This document shows positions 9,357 through 17,374 of a DNA stretch of 64,000 nt, in pieces. The notes below the pieces were generated by a model. That model did not search any database. It was not told the origin of the DNA and saw nothing but the letters and a program-made list of their open reading frames with translations. Origin of the DNA: Mycolicibacterium bacteremicum (GTDB taxonomy: Bacteria > Actinomycetota > Actinomycetes > Mycobacteriales > Mycobacteriaceae); NCBI RefSeq assembly GCF_943913955.1, contig NZ_CALUAE010000024.1, positions 15,298 to 79,297 of the forward strand, read 5' to 3'. The position numbers and the translations under genes are program-made. How positions within the stretch are numbered: position 1 is the stretch's first letter; every line of letters starts with the position of its first letter.

Positions 9357-10109
9357 GTGTCCTTTGCTGATGCCACGATTGCGCGGCTCCCCCGCGGACT
9401 CCGGCCCTTCGCCGAGCGGCACCATGAGCTCATCAAGTTCGCACTGGTCGGTGCGACGACGTTCATCATCGACTCGGCGATCTTCTACACGCTGAAGCTG
9501 ACCGTGTTGGAGCCCAAGCCGGTGACCGCGAAGATCATCGCCGGCATCGTCGCGGTGATCGCCTCCTACATCCTGAACCGGGAGTGGAGCTTCAAGGACC
9601 GCGGCGGCCGGGAGCGGCACCACGAGGCGCTGCTGTTCTTCGGCGTCAGCGGTGTCGGCGTGCTGCTGGCGATGGCTCCGCTGTATTTCTCCAGCTACGT
9701 GCTGGGGCTACGGGTGCCCGAGGTGTCGCTGACGGTGGAGAACATCGCCGACTTCATCTCGGCCTACGTCATCGGCAACCTACTGCAGATGGCGTTCCGG
9801 TTCTGGGCGTTCCGGCGCTGGGTCTTCCCCGACGAGTTCGCCCGCAATCCCGAGAAGGCACTGGAGTCCACGTTGACCGCGGGCGGTATCGCCGAGGCGT
9901 TCGAGGACCATGCCGAGACGGGCCGCAACGGCCACGCCGCCGACGGCGGCCATCTCGGCCACGCCGCCGACAGCGGCCATCTCGGCCAGAGCGTCGGCCT
10001 GGCGCAGAACGGCGCCCACAACGGGTCTGTCACCCCGCTGCACCGCAGCGTGCCCGGGCCCGATCAGCTCGGCGATTCCTCCGAGTCGAGGGTGTCGAAG
10101 ACTTCGTGA
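9357..10109 (+). CDS. GtrA family membrane protein (Rv3277-like)
   Basis: GtrA proteins are small four-helix membrane proteins thought to help flip polyprenyl-phosphate-linked sugars; the mycobacterial member is Rv3277. The 250-aa sequence has the GtrA core at about 25-160: LIKFALVGATTFIIDSAIFY, AKIIAGIVAVIASYILNREW with the conserved NREWSF, then VLLAMAPLYFSSY and the final helix ending FRFWAFRRWVFP. The tail (about 170-250) is hydrophilic and contains a duplicated 9-aa unit. The gene is divergent from purK and its 3' end overlaps the convergent PH-domain gene by 46 bp. Confidence 0.82.
   Translation: MSFADATIARLPRGLRPFAERHHELIKFALVGATTFIIDSAIFYTLKLTVLEPKPVTAKIIAGIVAVIASYILNREWSFKDRGGRERHHEALLFFGVSGVGVLLAMAPLYFSSYVLGLRVPEVSLTVENIADFISAYVIGNLLQMAFRFWAFRRWVFPDEFARNPEKALESTLTAGGIAEAFEDHAETGRNGHAADGGHLGHAADSGHLGQSVGLAQNGAHNGSVTPLHRSVPGPDQLGDSSESRVSKTS
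9930..9983 (+). repeat. 27-bp in-frame tandem duplication in the GtrA tail
   Basis: Two adjacent 27-bp units (9930-9956 and 9957-9983) differ at one base (g 9945 / a 9972). They encode GHAADGGHL and GHAADSGHL, so the duplication preserves frame. Confidence 0.9.
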
Positions 10110-10582
10110 TAGAGCAGGGAATGCACCTGCTCCACGCGCGGAATGTCGTAGAACTCCAGCGGATCCTGTGACGCCGATTCGATGATCAGCGTGCCGGTGC
10201 GCAGCATCCGGTCGAGCAGACCGTGCTTGAACTCCACGCTGTTGATGCGCGCGAGCGGGATGTCGATGCCGCTGCGGGTCAGCAGGCCGTGACGGAACAT
10301 GACGCGCCGGTCGGTGATCACGAAGTGTGTCGTCCACCATGTCAGGAACGGCCATACCGAGAGCCAGCCGACCAGGATCAGCCAGACGGCGGCCAGGACG
10401 CCGAACAGGATCCGCTTGGCGTTGTCGTCCCAGTCGGTCTGATTGACCCAGCCCGCGCCGAACGCGGCCGCCGTGCTGGCCAGCAGCAGCACCAGGATGG
10501 CCCCCAGCAGCCGTTTCCAGTGCGGGTGCCGATGCAGTACGACACGTTCGTCCCTGGCCAGGACGTTTTCCGGATAGCCCAC
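10064..10582 (-). CDS. Membrane protein with bacterial PH (YdbS/YdbT-type) domain, Rv3278c-like
   Basis: A 172-aa protein with two membrane helices (about 25-45 and 60-85) followed by a bacterial PH-2 domain: FVITDRRVMFRHGLLTRSGIDIPL, NSVEFKHGLLDRMLRTGTLIIESA. Function is unknown; the family sits at the membrane. It follows birA by 11 nt and is probably co-transcribed with it. Its 3' end overlaps the gtrA gene on the opposite strand. Confidence 0.8.
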   Translation of the reverse strand: MGYPENVLARDERVVLHRHPHWKRLLGAILVLLLASTAAAFGAGWVNQTDWDDNAKRILFGVLAAVWLILVGWLSVWPFLTWWTTHFVITDRRVMFRHGLLTRSGIDIPLARINSVEFKHGLLDRMLRTGTLIIESASQDPLEFYDIPRVEQVHSLLYHEVFDTLDSEESPS

Positions 10583-10593
10583 GAGAGTGGACT

Positions 10594-11394
10594 CTACTCA
10601 AACACCTCGCCGGACAGCGGGCGTAAATGCACAATATCGGCGGCCGCCACCACGTCGGTTCCGGCGCCGGTGTCGATGCACAGGCGGCCCTGCTCGTCGA
10701 TTGCCGCCGCGGTGCCCGCGATCTCCCGGCCGCCCGGCAGCAGCGCGCGCACCGACCGGCCCAGGGTCGCCGACCGGGCCCGGTAGTCGGCCAGCAATCC
10801 TTCACCGTCGCCGGCCTGCCAGGCCTGCACCCGGGTGCCCAACTGCTGCAACAGGGTGCGTGCCACCTCGGTGCGGTCGGTGCCCGCGCCGAGGATCTGC
10901 ATGGAGGTGGCCTGCGCCTGGCCCAGTTCGTCGGGGGTGACGGCCACGTTCAGGCCGATGCCGAGCACCACGACCGGTGCCGGCGAGGCCACCTCGGCGA
11001 GGATGCCGGCGATCTTGGCGCCGTCGACCTGCACATCGTTGGGCCACTTCAGCCCGGCGGTGACCCCGTGGGCGGCCAGCGTGTCGACGACGGCGACCCC
11101 GGCCAGCAGCGGCAGCAGTCCCCACCGGTCCTCGGCCACCCCGGCCGCGGAGATGCCGACCGACACCACGACCAGCCCGCGTGGCACCGCCTGCCAGCTG
11201 CGCCCGCCGCGGCCACGGCCGGCCGCCTGGTGCTCGGCCAGCAGCACGGCACCGGCGATCTGCTCGTCGGCCGACCGGGCGATCAGGTCGGCATTGGTGG
11301 ACCCGGTCTGTTCGACGACGTCGAGCCGGTGCCACGGCGCGGCCAGTCCGGCGCGCAGCGATCCGGCGTCCAGTGGCGCCCGGTCAGCAGTCAT
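10594..11394 (-). CDS. birA: BirA biotin-protein ligase
   Basis: Attaches biotin to the biotin carboxyl carrier lysine of acyl-CoA carboxylases, here AccA3. The 266-aa protein has TGSTNADL, the biotin-binding GRGGRSW with LLAEHQAAGRGRG, KWPNDVQVDGAKIAGIL and the C-terminal SH3-like segment. There is no N-terminal helix-turn-helix, so it is a group I (non-repressor) ligase. ATG 11394 overlaps the 3' end of the upstream lipase gene by 11 nt. Its targets accD5/accA3 lie at 33-46 kb; in M. tuberculosis birA and accD5 are neighbours. Confidence 0.93.
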   Translation of the reverse strand: MTADRAPLDAGSLRAGLAAPWHRLDVVEQTGSTNADLIARSADEQIAGAVLLAEHQAAGRGRGGRSWQAVPRGLVVVSVGISAAGVAEDRWGLLPLLAGVAVVDTLAAHGVTAGLKWPNDVQVDGAKIAGILAEVASPAPVVVLGIGLNVAVTPDELGQAQATSMQILGAGTDRTEVARTLLQQLGTRVQAWQAGDGEGLLADYRARSATLGRSVRALLPGGREIAGTAAAIDEQGRLCIDTGAGTDVVAAADIVHLRPLSGEVFE

Positions 11395-12649
11395 TGCGCA
11401 CCGGCTGGTCGGCGAATCGCGTTGCCATCCAGTTCAACTGGCTCACCAGGTCGACCTCCGCATGTCCCTTGTCCGGTTCGAACTGCACCGTCACCGTGCC
11501 GCCGAGCGCGCACGCCCGGTCGATCGCCGCGGCGGTCCATTCCGCGTCGACCAGGGTATCGGCGCCGCCGTACCAGACCGACATCGGCGCGGACAGCGCC
11601 CGCTGCGGCAGGGCCCAGGCCCGCAGCAGCGCGCGCATCCGGTCGGCGGCGACCGCGTTGCGCGGTGCGACGTCCTCGGGGCGCAGGTGCTCGGCGGCCG
11701 CGCCGCGCTGGTAGATCTGCGGCGCCTGGCAGGCGGTCAGGATGGACCAGTGCTCGGCGGCGGCCCCGGCCCGGAAGTCGTCGCGGTTCAGGTCGGGATG
11801 GACCCGGGCCAGCGATTCGACGATCACCGGCATGGCCAGCAGCTGGTCGGTGGTCAGCCGGCCGGTCAGGGCCTTGTCGACGAAACCGGTGACATCGGCC
11901 GCGGGCGAGGCCGCGACGGCGCCGAGCAGTTGCAGTTCGGGGGCGTAGACCGAGGCCTGCTCGTCGGCGGCCCAGGTGGCCGCGCCGCCCTGGGAGTGCC
12001 CGAACGCCATCCAGGTGCCCGAGACGTCGGCGAAGGTGTGCCGCAGCGCCCGCACGCTGTCGATCATGTTCAGCCCGGCGGTCTTGGCGTCCAGGTAGGG
12101 GTGCACCCCCTTGGCGCCCAAGCCCTGATAGTCCGGCACGGCGACGGCGTAGCCGCGGTCGATGAACGGGGTGACGAAGGCCAGCGCGCCCAGCATGGTG
12201 TCCGACAGGGACGGGGCGCACGGCCCGTCGATGCCGACGGTCCCGTGCCCGATGGCGACCACCCGCCAGCCGCCCGGCGGCGGGTCACCCAGCGGGGTGA
12301 ACACCGAGCCCGAGACGACGGTGGGCCCGCCGGTATCCCCCTCGGTGGACCGGTAGAGCACCCGGGCGGCGTGCATGTTGCGGGCCTCGATGCGCCGGGT
12401 CACCCCGGGCATGGTGGTCGCCGACACCAGCGAGCCGGGTCCGGCGGCGGTCAGGTCGGCGTCGTCGATGGGCACCGGCGGGCCGCCCGCGGACGGGAAG
12501 GTGTTCAGGACGGCAAGTCCGATGGGCACGGCGAAGGGGGCCAGTGCGGCGTAGAGGGCCACCTGCGCGATGAGTGCGATGGTGACCGCGAGGATGCCGA
12601 AGAGCCGGCGCGCTCGGCGGGCTCTGACCTCGGACGGCACGAAGGCCAC
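11384..12649 (-). CDS. LIP-family secreted/membrane-anchored lipase, copy A
   Basis: An alpha/beta-hydrolase of the secretory lipase (LIP, PF03583-like) family, 421 aa. Residues 17-48 form one long hydrophobic segment, a signal anchor or uncleaved signal. The family motif GPGSLVS (71-77) is followed by IGHGTVGI (oxyanion side), nucleophile Ser219 in GHSQG, acid Asp364 (YGGADT) and His396 (DKGHAE). Cysteines at 144 and 421 recur at equivalent places in the three paralogues and probably form disulfides. The natural ester substrate is unknown. It follows the sugar transferase by 32 nt and overlaps birA. Confidence 0.82.
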   Translation of the reverse strand: MAFVPSEVRARRARRLFGILAVTIALIAQVALYAALAPFAVPIGLAVLNTFPSAGGPPVPIDDADLTAAGPGSLVSATTMPGVTRRIEARNMHAARVLYRSTEGDTGGPTVVSGSVFTPLGDPPPGGWRVVAIGHGTVGIDGPCAPSLSDTMLGALAFVTPFIDRGYAVAVPDYQGLGAKGVHPYLDAKTAGLNMIDSVRALRHTFADVSGTWMAFGHSQGGAATWAADEQASVYAPELQLLGAVAASPAADVTGFVDKALTGRLTTDQLLAMPVIVESLARVHPDLNRDDFRAGAAAEHWSILTACQAPQIYQRGAAAEHLRPEDVAPRNAVAADRMRALLRAWALPQRALSAPMSVWYGGADTLVDAEWTAAAIDRACALGGTVTVQFEPDKGHAEVDLVSQLNWMATRFADQPVRNDC

Positions 12650-12681
12650 GCTACCGGAGCGCAGACGCGGCGCCGGGCCGG

Positions 12682-14202
12682 CTAGTAGGCGCCGGTACCA
12701 CCGAGCACGGTGCGGACCGTCTTGAAGGCGATCAGCAGATCACTGCTGATGGACCAGTTCTCGACGTAGGAGAGGTCCAGGCGCACCGAGTCGTCCCAGG
12801 ACAGGTCCGCGCGACCGCTGACCTGCCAGAGTCCGGTGATACCGGGCAGCACGAGCAGCCGGCGGCGCACCTGGTCGGTGTAGGCGTCGGCCTCGCTCGG
12901 CAGCGGCGGGCGCGGGCCCACGACGCTCATCTCCTTCTTCAGGACGTTGATGAACTGCGGCAGCTCGTCGATGCTGTAGCGGCGCAGGATGCGGCCGACG
13001 GTGGTGACGCGCGGGTCGCGGCGGATCTTGAACAGCACCCCGCCGTCCATCTCGTTCATATCGGCCAGGCCGGCGACCATCTGGTCGGCGTTCTCGACCA
13101 TGGTGCGCAGCTTGATCATCTGGAACGGCTTGCCGTCCAATCCGATCCGCTCGGACAGGTAGAAGATCGGGCCGCGGCTGGTCAGCTTGATGGCGATGGC
13201 GCTCACCAGCAGCAGCGGGAACGCCGCGAGCAGCACGCTGAGCGAGACGAAGATGTCGAAGGCCCGCTTCTGCAGCTTCTTGGTGCCGCTGTACTGCGGC
13301 TTCTCCACGTGGATGAGCGGCAGACCGGCGACCGGACGCATGGTCAGGCGCGGTCCGGCGACATCGACCATGCCCGGGGAGACCACCAGGTCGACGCCGA
13401 GGCGGTCCAGGTCCCAGGACAGTTCCCGCACACCGTCGGGGCCGAGATGTTCGGTGGTGGTCAGCGCGACGGTGTCGGCGTTGACCGTGGTGATGGCCTC
13501 TTCGACCTGGTGTTCGTCACCCAGGATGGGCAGCGGGCCCACGCCGGGCACATCGAGCGTGCCGCCACCGGCCCGGCCGGTCAGGCAGACGCCGACGACG
13601 GAGTAGCCGTAACCCCAGGACCGTTCCAGTGACTGCACCAGGCTGCGGACCGCGGCGGCATTGCCGACCGCGACCACGGAGGTGACGCAGCGGCCGCGCT
13701 TGCGGTACCAGGCCAGCACGCGCCGGCAGGCGCTGCGGCCGATGAACAGGAAGACCAGACCCAGCGGGAAGGCCAGCGCCAGATAACCGCGCGCGTACTC
13801 CGGCCGGAAGATCATCAACGTGACGGCGACCACACTGATGGTGGACAGGGTCGCCGACAGCACCCGGCGGTACTCCTCCATGCCCGCGCCGACGATCCGC
13901 GGCGAGCGCGTGCGGTAGGCGGTCAGCAAACCCAGCCAGATCAGGCCGAAGATGACCGACAGCAACCCGAAGTACTTGGTGAGCGGATCGAAATCGGTGA
14001 CCGGACGACCCAATCGGACCATCTGGGCACACGCCATCGCCGCGCCGACGACCACGACGTCGGTGATGAGCAGGGCGTGACCGTAACGCCGCTGCCACAG
14101 CAACCCATCGTGATCACGAGCGGGCGCCGAGCCCGTCAGGGCAATCGGCGCTTCCGTCTCTCTCACCAACGTCACTTGCGTGTCCACCTTCGTTTGCTGC
14201 AC
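12682..14202 (-). CDS. Polyprenyl-phosphate sugar-1-phosphate transferase (WbaP/CpsE-like), initiating enzyme
   Basis: Starts a lipid-linked polysaccharide unit by moving a hexose-1-phosphate from a nucleotide sugar to polyprenyl phosphate. The 506-aa protein has four N-terminal helices (about 37-155), a CoA/NAD-like middle domain, and the C-terminal bacterial sugar transferase domain: RAFDIFVSLSVLL helix, ISERIG-like LSERIGLDGKPF, KLRTM, SIDELPQF, VGPRPPLPSE and LPGITGLWQVSGR. GTG 14202 is the first start; a second GTG at 14187 is possible. It is the only initiating transferase in this locus. Confidence 0.9.
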   Translation of the reverse strand: MQQTKVDTQVTLVRETEAPIALTGSAPARDHDGLLWQRRYGHALLITDVVVVGAAMACAQMVRLGRPVTDFDPLTKYFGLLSVIFGLIWLGLLTAYRTRSPRIVGAGMEEYRRVLSATLSTISVVAVTLMIFRPEYARGYLALAFPLGLVFLFIGRSACRRVLAWYRKRGRCVTSVVAVGNAAAVRSLVQSLERSWGYGYSVVGVCLTGRAGGGTLDVPGVGPLPILGDEHQVEEAITTVNADTVALTTTEHLGPDGVRELSWDLDRLGVDLVVSPGMVDVAGPRLTMRPVAGLPLIHVEKPQYSGTKKLQKRAFDIFVSLSVLLAAFPLLLVSAIAIKLTSRGPIFYLSERIGLDGKPFQMIKLRTMVENADQMVAGLADMNEMDGGVLFKIRRDPRVTTVGRILRRYSIDELPQFINVLKKEMSVVGPRPPLPSEADAYTDQVRRRLLVLPGITGLWQVSGRADLSWDDSVRLDLSYVENWSISSDLLIAFKTVRTVLGGTGAY

Positions 14203-14224
14203 CGGTCACTGCATGCTGGATAAG

Positions 14225-14253
14225 ACTATCGCTTTGTTTCCTGATACTTGCAA
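14225..14253 (-). promoter_or_regulatory. SigA-like promoter for the sugar transferase gene
   Basis: Minus strand TTGCAA (14253-14248), 17-nt spacer, GATAGT (14230-14225), 22 nt before GTG 14202. Both hexamers match consensus at 4 of 6 positions with ideal spacing. Confidence 0.5.
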
Positions 14254-14593
14254 CATTTTGGCCCAAATATCCACCCATTGGCTGACGCGCGCGCAAATTC
14301 GCTCACCGATTCGGTCATGATTTGCCACCCCCCTGAGCCCATGTGCACCGGCCAAAACTGACGCCCCCGACAGTTTGACCTGGTAGTTAGCGTAATCCAG
14401 CCGTGTTAATCAGACGTACGTATGTCTTTTCGTCGAAGTAGCCACAGCGTTACATCGGCCCCCGATCGGGGGGTACCTGCGGAAGTGGGCTGACTCACCA
14501 TTGCTGGAAATGCGATTGCACGCGCGAATCGGATGATTCGTGCTTAGCCGCGAAGCGAAACACCGCCGGCAACGTGACCGGCTCGGGCCCGGC

Positions 14594-14702
14594 GTACCCC
14601 CAATTCCCTGATCGGCGGCACCCTGGGCGGTCGGGACGGGTACGGCGGTACCGAAAGGGCGCCCGTACGCCGGCGTACCGGGGCCGCGCGGCGTACCTGT
14701 AC
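14594..14702. repeat. Cluster of GTAC-centred palindromes
   Basis: Seven GTAC tetramers start at 14594, 14640, 14648, 14665, 14675, 14693 and 14699; two more lie at 14416 and 14473. GTACGCCGGCGTAC (14665-14678) is a perfect 14-bp palindrome. The density is far above chance and suggests multiple binding sites for a regulator or a structured leader. Confidence 0.5.
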
Positions 14703-14713
14703 GTCGTTGCGAA

Positions 14714-14739
14714 TTACCCGCCGGCGGGCGCCCGGAAAC
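14714..14739 (-). promoter_or_regulatory. SigF-type promoter upstream of the polysaccharide transferase
   Basis: Minus strand GTTT (14739-14736), 16-nt spacer, GGGTAA (14719-14714). It matches the mycobacterial SigF pattern seen around sigF in this window. The start codon is about 500 nt away, so either the leader is long or an unrecognised RNA is made. Confidence 0.5.
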
Positions 14740-14793
14740 GTGCGCGGACCGGCCACCGGACCGACGCGGCAACGGCGCCCGGGCGCCGCCGGG

Positions 14794-16023
14794 CTAGGCG
14801 CACTCGGTGGTCGCAGGCAGCCCGCCGAGCCGCTCGGTCAACCACCCCAGCTGTTCGGCGACCTCCAGGTCACCGTGGCCCTTGTCGGGCTGGAAGTCCC
14901 AGACCACGTTGCCGCCGAGCGCGCAGGCCCGCTCGATCGCGGCGCGGGTCCAGTCCGGGTCGATGTACTCGTCCTCACCGCCGTAGACCACCGACAGCGG
15001 AGCCGCCAGCGGCTGCTGCGGCAGCGCCCAGGCCTGCAGGTACCCCCGCAGCCGGTCGGCGGCCTCGGGCGTCTTCGGGGTCAGGTCACCGGGCTGCAGC
15101 TGCTCGATGAGGTCCTCCCGGTCGTGCACCGCCGCTCCCGAACACGCGATCAGGGTGTCCCACCGCTCGGCGGCCACGCCGTGGCGGTAGTCGTCGCGGT
15201 TGACGTCCGGGTGCATCCGGGCCAGCGACTCGATCACCAGGATCAGCGCGGCGGCCTGTTCGTTGGTCAGGGTGGCGTTGACGGCCTTGTCGACCAGTCC
15301 GGCGATATCGGCCACCGGCGCGAGCGCCAGCACGCCGCTGGGCAGCAGCTCGGGTGCGTAGGTGCCGGCCTGCTCGCCGACGGCCCAGACCGCGCCGCCG
15401 CCCTGCGATCCGCCGAGCGCCGCCCAGCGTTCCGACACGTCGGGGAAGGTCTTGCGCAGCGCGCGCACCGAATCGATCATGTTGCGCCCCGCGGTGCGCG
15501 AGTCCAGGTACGGATGCACGCCGGGTGCGCCGAGGCCCTGGAAGTCGGCGAAGGCGACCGCGAAGCCGAGGTCGGTCAGCTTGACCACCCAGTCGGTCAT
15601 GCCGAGCAGCGTCGCCGACAGCGAGGGCGCGCACATCTCGTCGATGCCGACGGTGCCGTGCCCGAAGGCGACCACCGGCCAGCCCCCGGCGGGCGCGCTG
15701 CCCTGCGGGACGTAGACCGAACCGGACACCTCCGTCGGCGCACCGGTGTCGCCGTCGGTGGACCGGTACACCACGCGGGCGGCCTCGATCCGCGAACCCT
15801 GCGGGCTGCGGCTGAACTCCGGCATGGTCATCGCGCTGACCAACGAGCCGGGTCCGGCGCCGGACAGGTCCGCCCCGGGGATCGGTTCGGCCGTCGCGAC
15901 CGGCGGCGGCGGGTCGGACAGCCCGACCTGTTCGCGCGCGCGCGACGAAACAGCCAGCGTCACACCGGCGATCAGGATCAACACGGCCAGCACACCGCCG
16001 GCCACCAACAGGGTCCGGCGCAT
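14794..16023 (-). CDS. LIP-family secreted lipase, copy B
   Basis: A 409-aa alpha/beta-hydrolase paralogous to the three other lipases here. One N-terminal hydrophobic helix (about 5-27) serves as signal or anchor. GPGSLVS (58-64), FGHGTVGI, nucleophile Ser206 in GGSQG, acid in GGEDEYID and His in DKGHGD are all present; C131 and a C-terminal Cys match the paralogues. The start codon overlaps the stop of the upstream acyltransferase as TGATG, so it is translationally coupled to an O-acyltransferase. That context suggests action on acylated glycans or glycolipids outside the membrane (inference). Confidence 0.82.
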   Translation of the reverse strand: MRRTLLVAGGVLAVLILIAGVTLAVSSRAREQVGLSDPPPPVATAEPIPGADLSGAGPGSLVSAMTMPEFSRSPQGSRIEAARVVYRSTDGDTGAPTEVSGSVYVPQGSAPAGGWPVVAFGHGTVGIDEMCAPSLSATLLGMTDWVVKLTDLGFAVAFADFQGLGAPGVHPYLDSRTAGRNMIDSVRALRKTFPDVSERWAALGGSQGGGAVWAVGEQAGTYAPELLPSGVLALAPVADIAGLVDKAVNATLTNEQAAALILVIESLARMHPDVNRDDYRHGVAAERWDTLIACSGAAVHDREDLIEQLQPGDLTPKTPEAADRLRGYLQAWALPQQPLAAPLSVVYGGEDEYIDPDWTRAAIERACALGGNVVWDFQPDKGHGDLEVAEQLGWLTERLGGLPATTECA

Positions 16024-17321
16024 CAGCGCTTCCGGAACCGCTTGACGAGGTCCAGGCCCGGACGTTCGACGGCGTAATAGGTGATCGTCGACAAGACGAT
16101 GGTCACGACTGCCACCACAGCAACGTTACGCAGCATTCCGCCCCAGGAGTCACCGGCGGCCAGATCGTAGCGGCCCAGCAGCAGCAACACCGGGTAGTGC
16201 CACAGGTACACCGACAGCGAGATCAGGCCGACGAAGTAGAACGGCTTGGCGTCCAGGAACCGCGCGATCCGCGAGTCCCGACCGCGCGCCAGCGGGAACA
16301 CGACGATCGCGATGAACACCGCGGACACGAAACCGATTCCGGCCGTGGCGAATACGGTGCCCGACACCGCCAGCACGAGGGCGCCGACGAAGGACACCAG
16401 CAGCAGCGGGTAGCAGGCCAGGTTGATCCGGCGGGCCGCCGGCGCCGAGATCACGCCCTGCTCGATCGCGACGAACAGGATCGCCGCGAACATGCCGTAG
16501 GCGAACAGGTCGGCGTTGGTCAGGAAGCTGCGCATGAACACCGCGGCCCAGGTCGGTCCCCAGTTCTGCATCATCACGGTGTCGGCGCCGGTGGCCGAGA
16601 ACACCAGCGGTGCGAACAACCGGCCCACCACCCCGATCGTCAGCAGGATCACCGGCGCCAGACACGCCAGCACCAGCGGTGTGACGTCGGTGCGCCGACG
16701 CAGCCCGAAGAGCAGCAGACCCAGCAGCGGCAGCGAGGCGTAGAACGCGATCTCCAAGGTCAGCGACCAGGACGGGCTGATCCCGGTCTGCACGTAGTCG
16801 GGGATGTAGGTCTGGGTGAGCGTCAGGTTGGCCAGCAGCTCCCACGGATCGGTGATCATCCCGGTGCCGGCGTCGGTGCCGTGCGGCTGGATCGCGGAGT
16901 TCTCCACGTAGGCCACCTGCAGCACGTAGTTGCACAGCAGGAAGATCACCAGATACCCGGGGAACACCCGGAAGACCCGGTGCAGCACATACTGCTTGGT
17001 GTCGGGCATCGCGGCCGTCGACCGGTCCTTGGTCAGCCGGCGGATGTAGGGCAGGAACAGCAGGAAGCCGCTCAGCACGAAGAACAGGATCAGCGCCAGG
17101 CCCAGCACACCCAAAAACGCCTTGTCGTGGGTGACCGGCGAGTAGCTCAGCGCGACATGGCCGACCACGACGGCCAGGCAGCCCAGCCCGCGGATGCCGT
17201 CGAGCCCGATGATCCTGGCGCGGTTCGGCGCGCTGGCCATCACCTGTGATTCGACCGCCGAATCGGGGGCGGCCGCCGCCGGCGGTGGGACGTCCCCGCG
17301 GGCCGCGTTCGTGTCTGTCAT
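16023..17321 (-). CDS. Acyltransferase 3 family integral membrane O-acyltransferase
   Basis: A 432-aa polytopic protein of the acyltransferase 3 (AT3, OafA/ExoZ-like) family that moves acyl groups to sugars at the membrane. The AT3 start motif GLDGIRGLGCLAVVVGHVALSYS contains the key RG and the catalytic GH; FVLSGFLLF and the RVFRVFPGY Arg-rich turn follow, and about ten helices run to SVYLWHYPVLLL and YYAVERPGL near the end. ATG 17321 gives a short polar N-terminus before the first helix. It lies between lipases C and B in one operon: a possible writer of acyl groups next to possible erasers. Confidence 0.85.
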   Translation of the reverse strand: MTDTNAARGDVPPPAAAAPDSAVESQVMASAPNRARIIGLDGIRGLGCLAVVVGHVALSYSPVTHDKAFLGVLGLALILFFVLSGFLLFLPYIRRLTKDRSTAAMPDTKQYVLHRVFRVFPGYLVIFLLCNYVLQVAYVENSAIQPHGTDAGTGMITDPWELLANLTLTQTYIPDYVQTGISPSWSLTLEIAFYASLPLLGLLLFGLRRRTDVTPLVLACLAPVILLTIGVVGRLFAPLVFSATGADTVMMQNWGPTWAAVFMRSFLTNADLFAYGMFAAILFVAIEQGVISAPAARRINLACYPLLLVSFVGALVLAVSGTVFATAGIGFVSAVFIAIVVFPLARGRDSRIARFLDAKPFYFVGLISLSVYLWHYPVLLLLGRYDLAAGDSWGGMLRNVAVVAVVTIVLSTITYYAVERPGLDLVKRFRKR

Positions 17322-17374
17322 GGGCGTTCTCCGGTCGGGCGACGGTTCTCGGTGCGGATCCGGCGGTGGACCCG

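Larger units (their letters stand above)
14203..14793 (-). other. 591-bp intergenic region with two promoters and a GTAC-rich tract
   Basis: No credible gene is seen. The part near the sugar transferase (14215-14560) is clearly less GC-rich than its surroundings; the part near lipase B is very GC-rich. It holds a SigA-like promoter close to the gene, a SigF-like promoter at the far end and nine GTAC sites, seven of them within 14594-14702. A transcript from the distal promoter would carry about 500 nt of leader. Confidence 0.6.

Noticed and set aside
10627..12685. Long plus-strand frames across birA and lipase A
   Set aside because: Antisense to genes with clear catalytic motifs; translations have no recognisable domain.
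14410..14772. 120-codon minus-strand frame in the intergenic region
   Set aside because: Arg/Pro/Gly/Ser-rich without domain or start signal; overlaps the GTAC tract and a SigF-type promoter.
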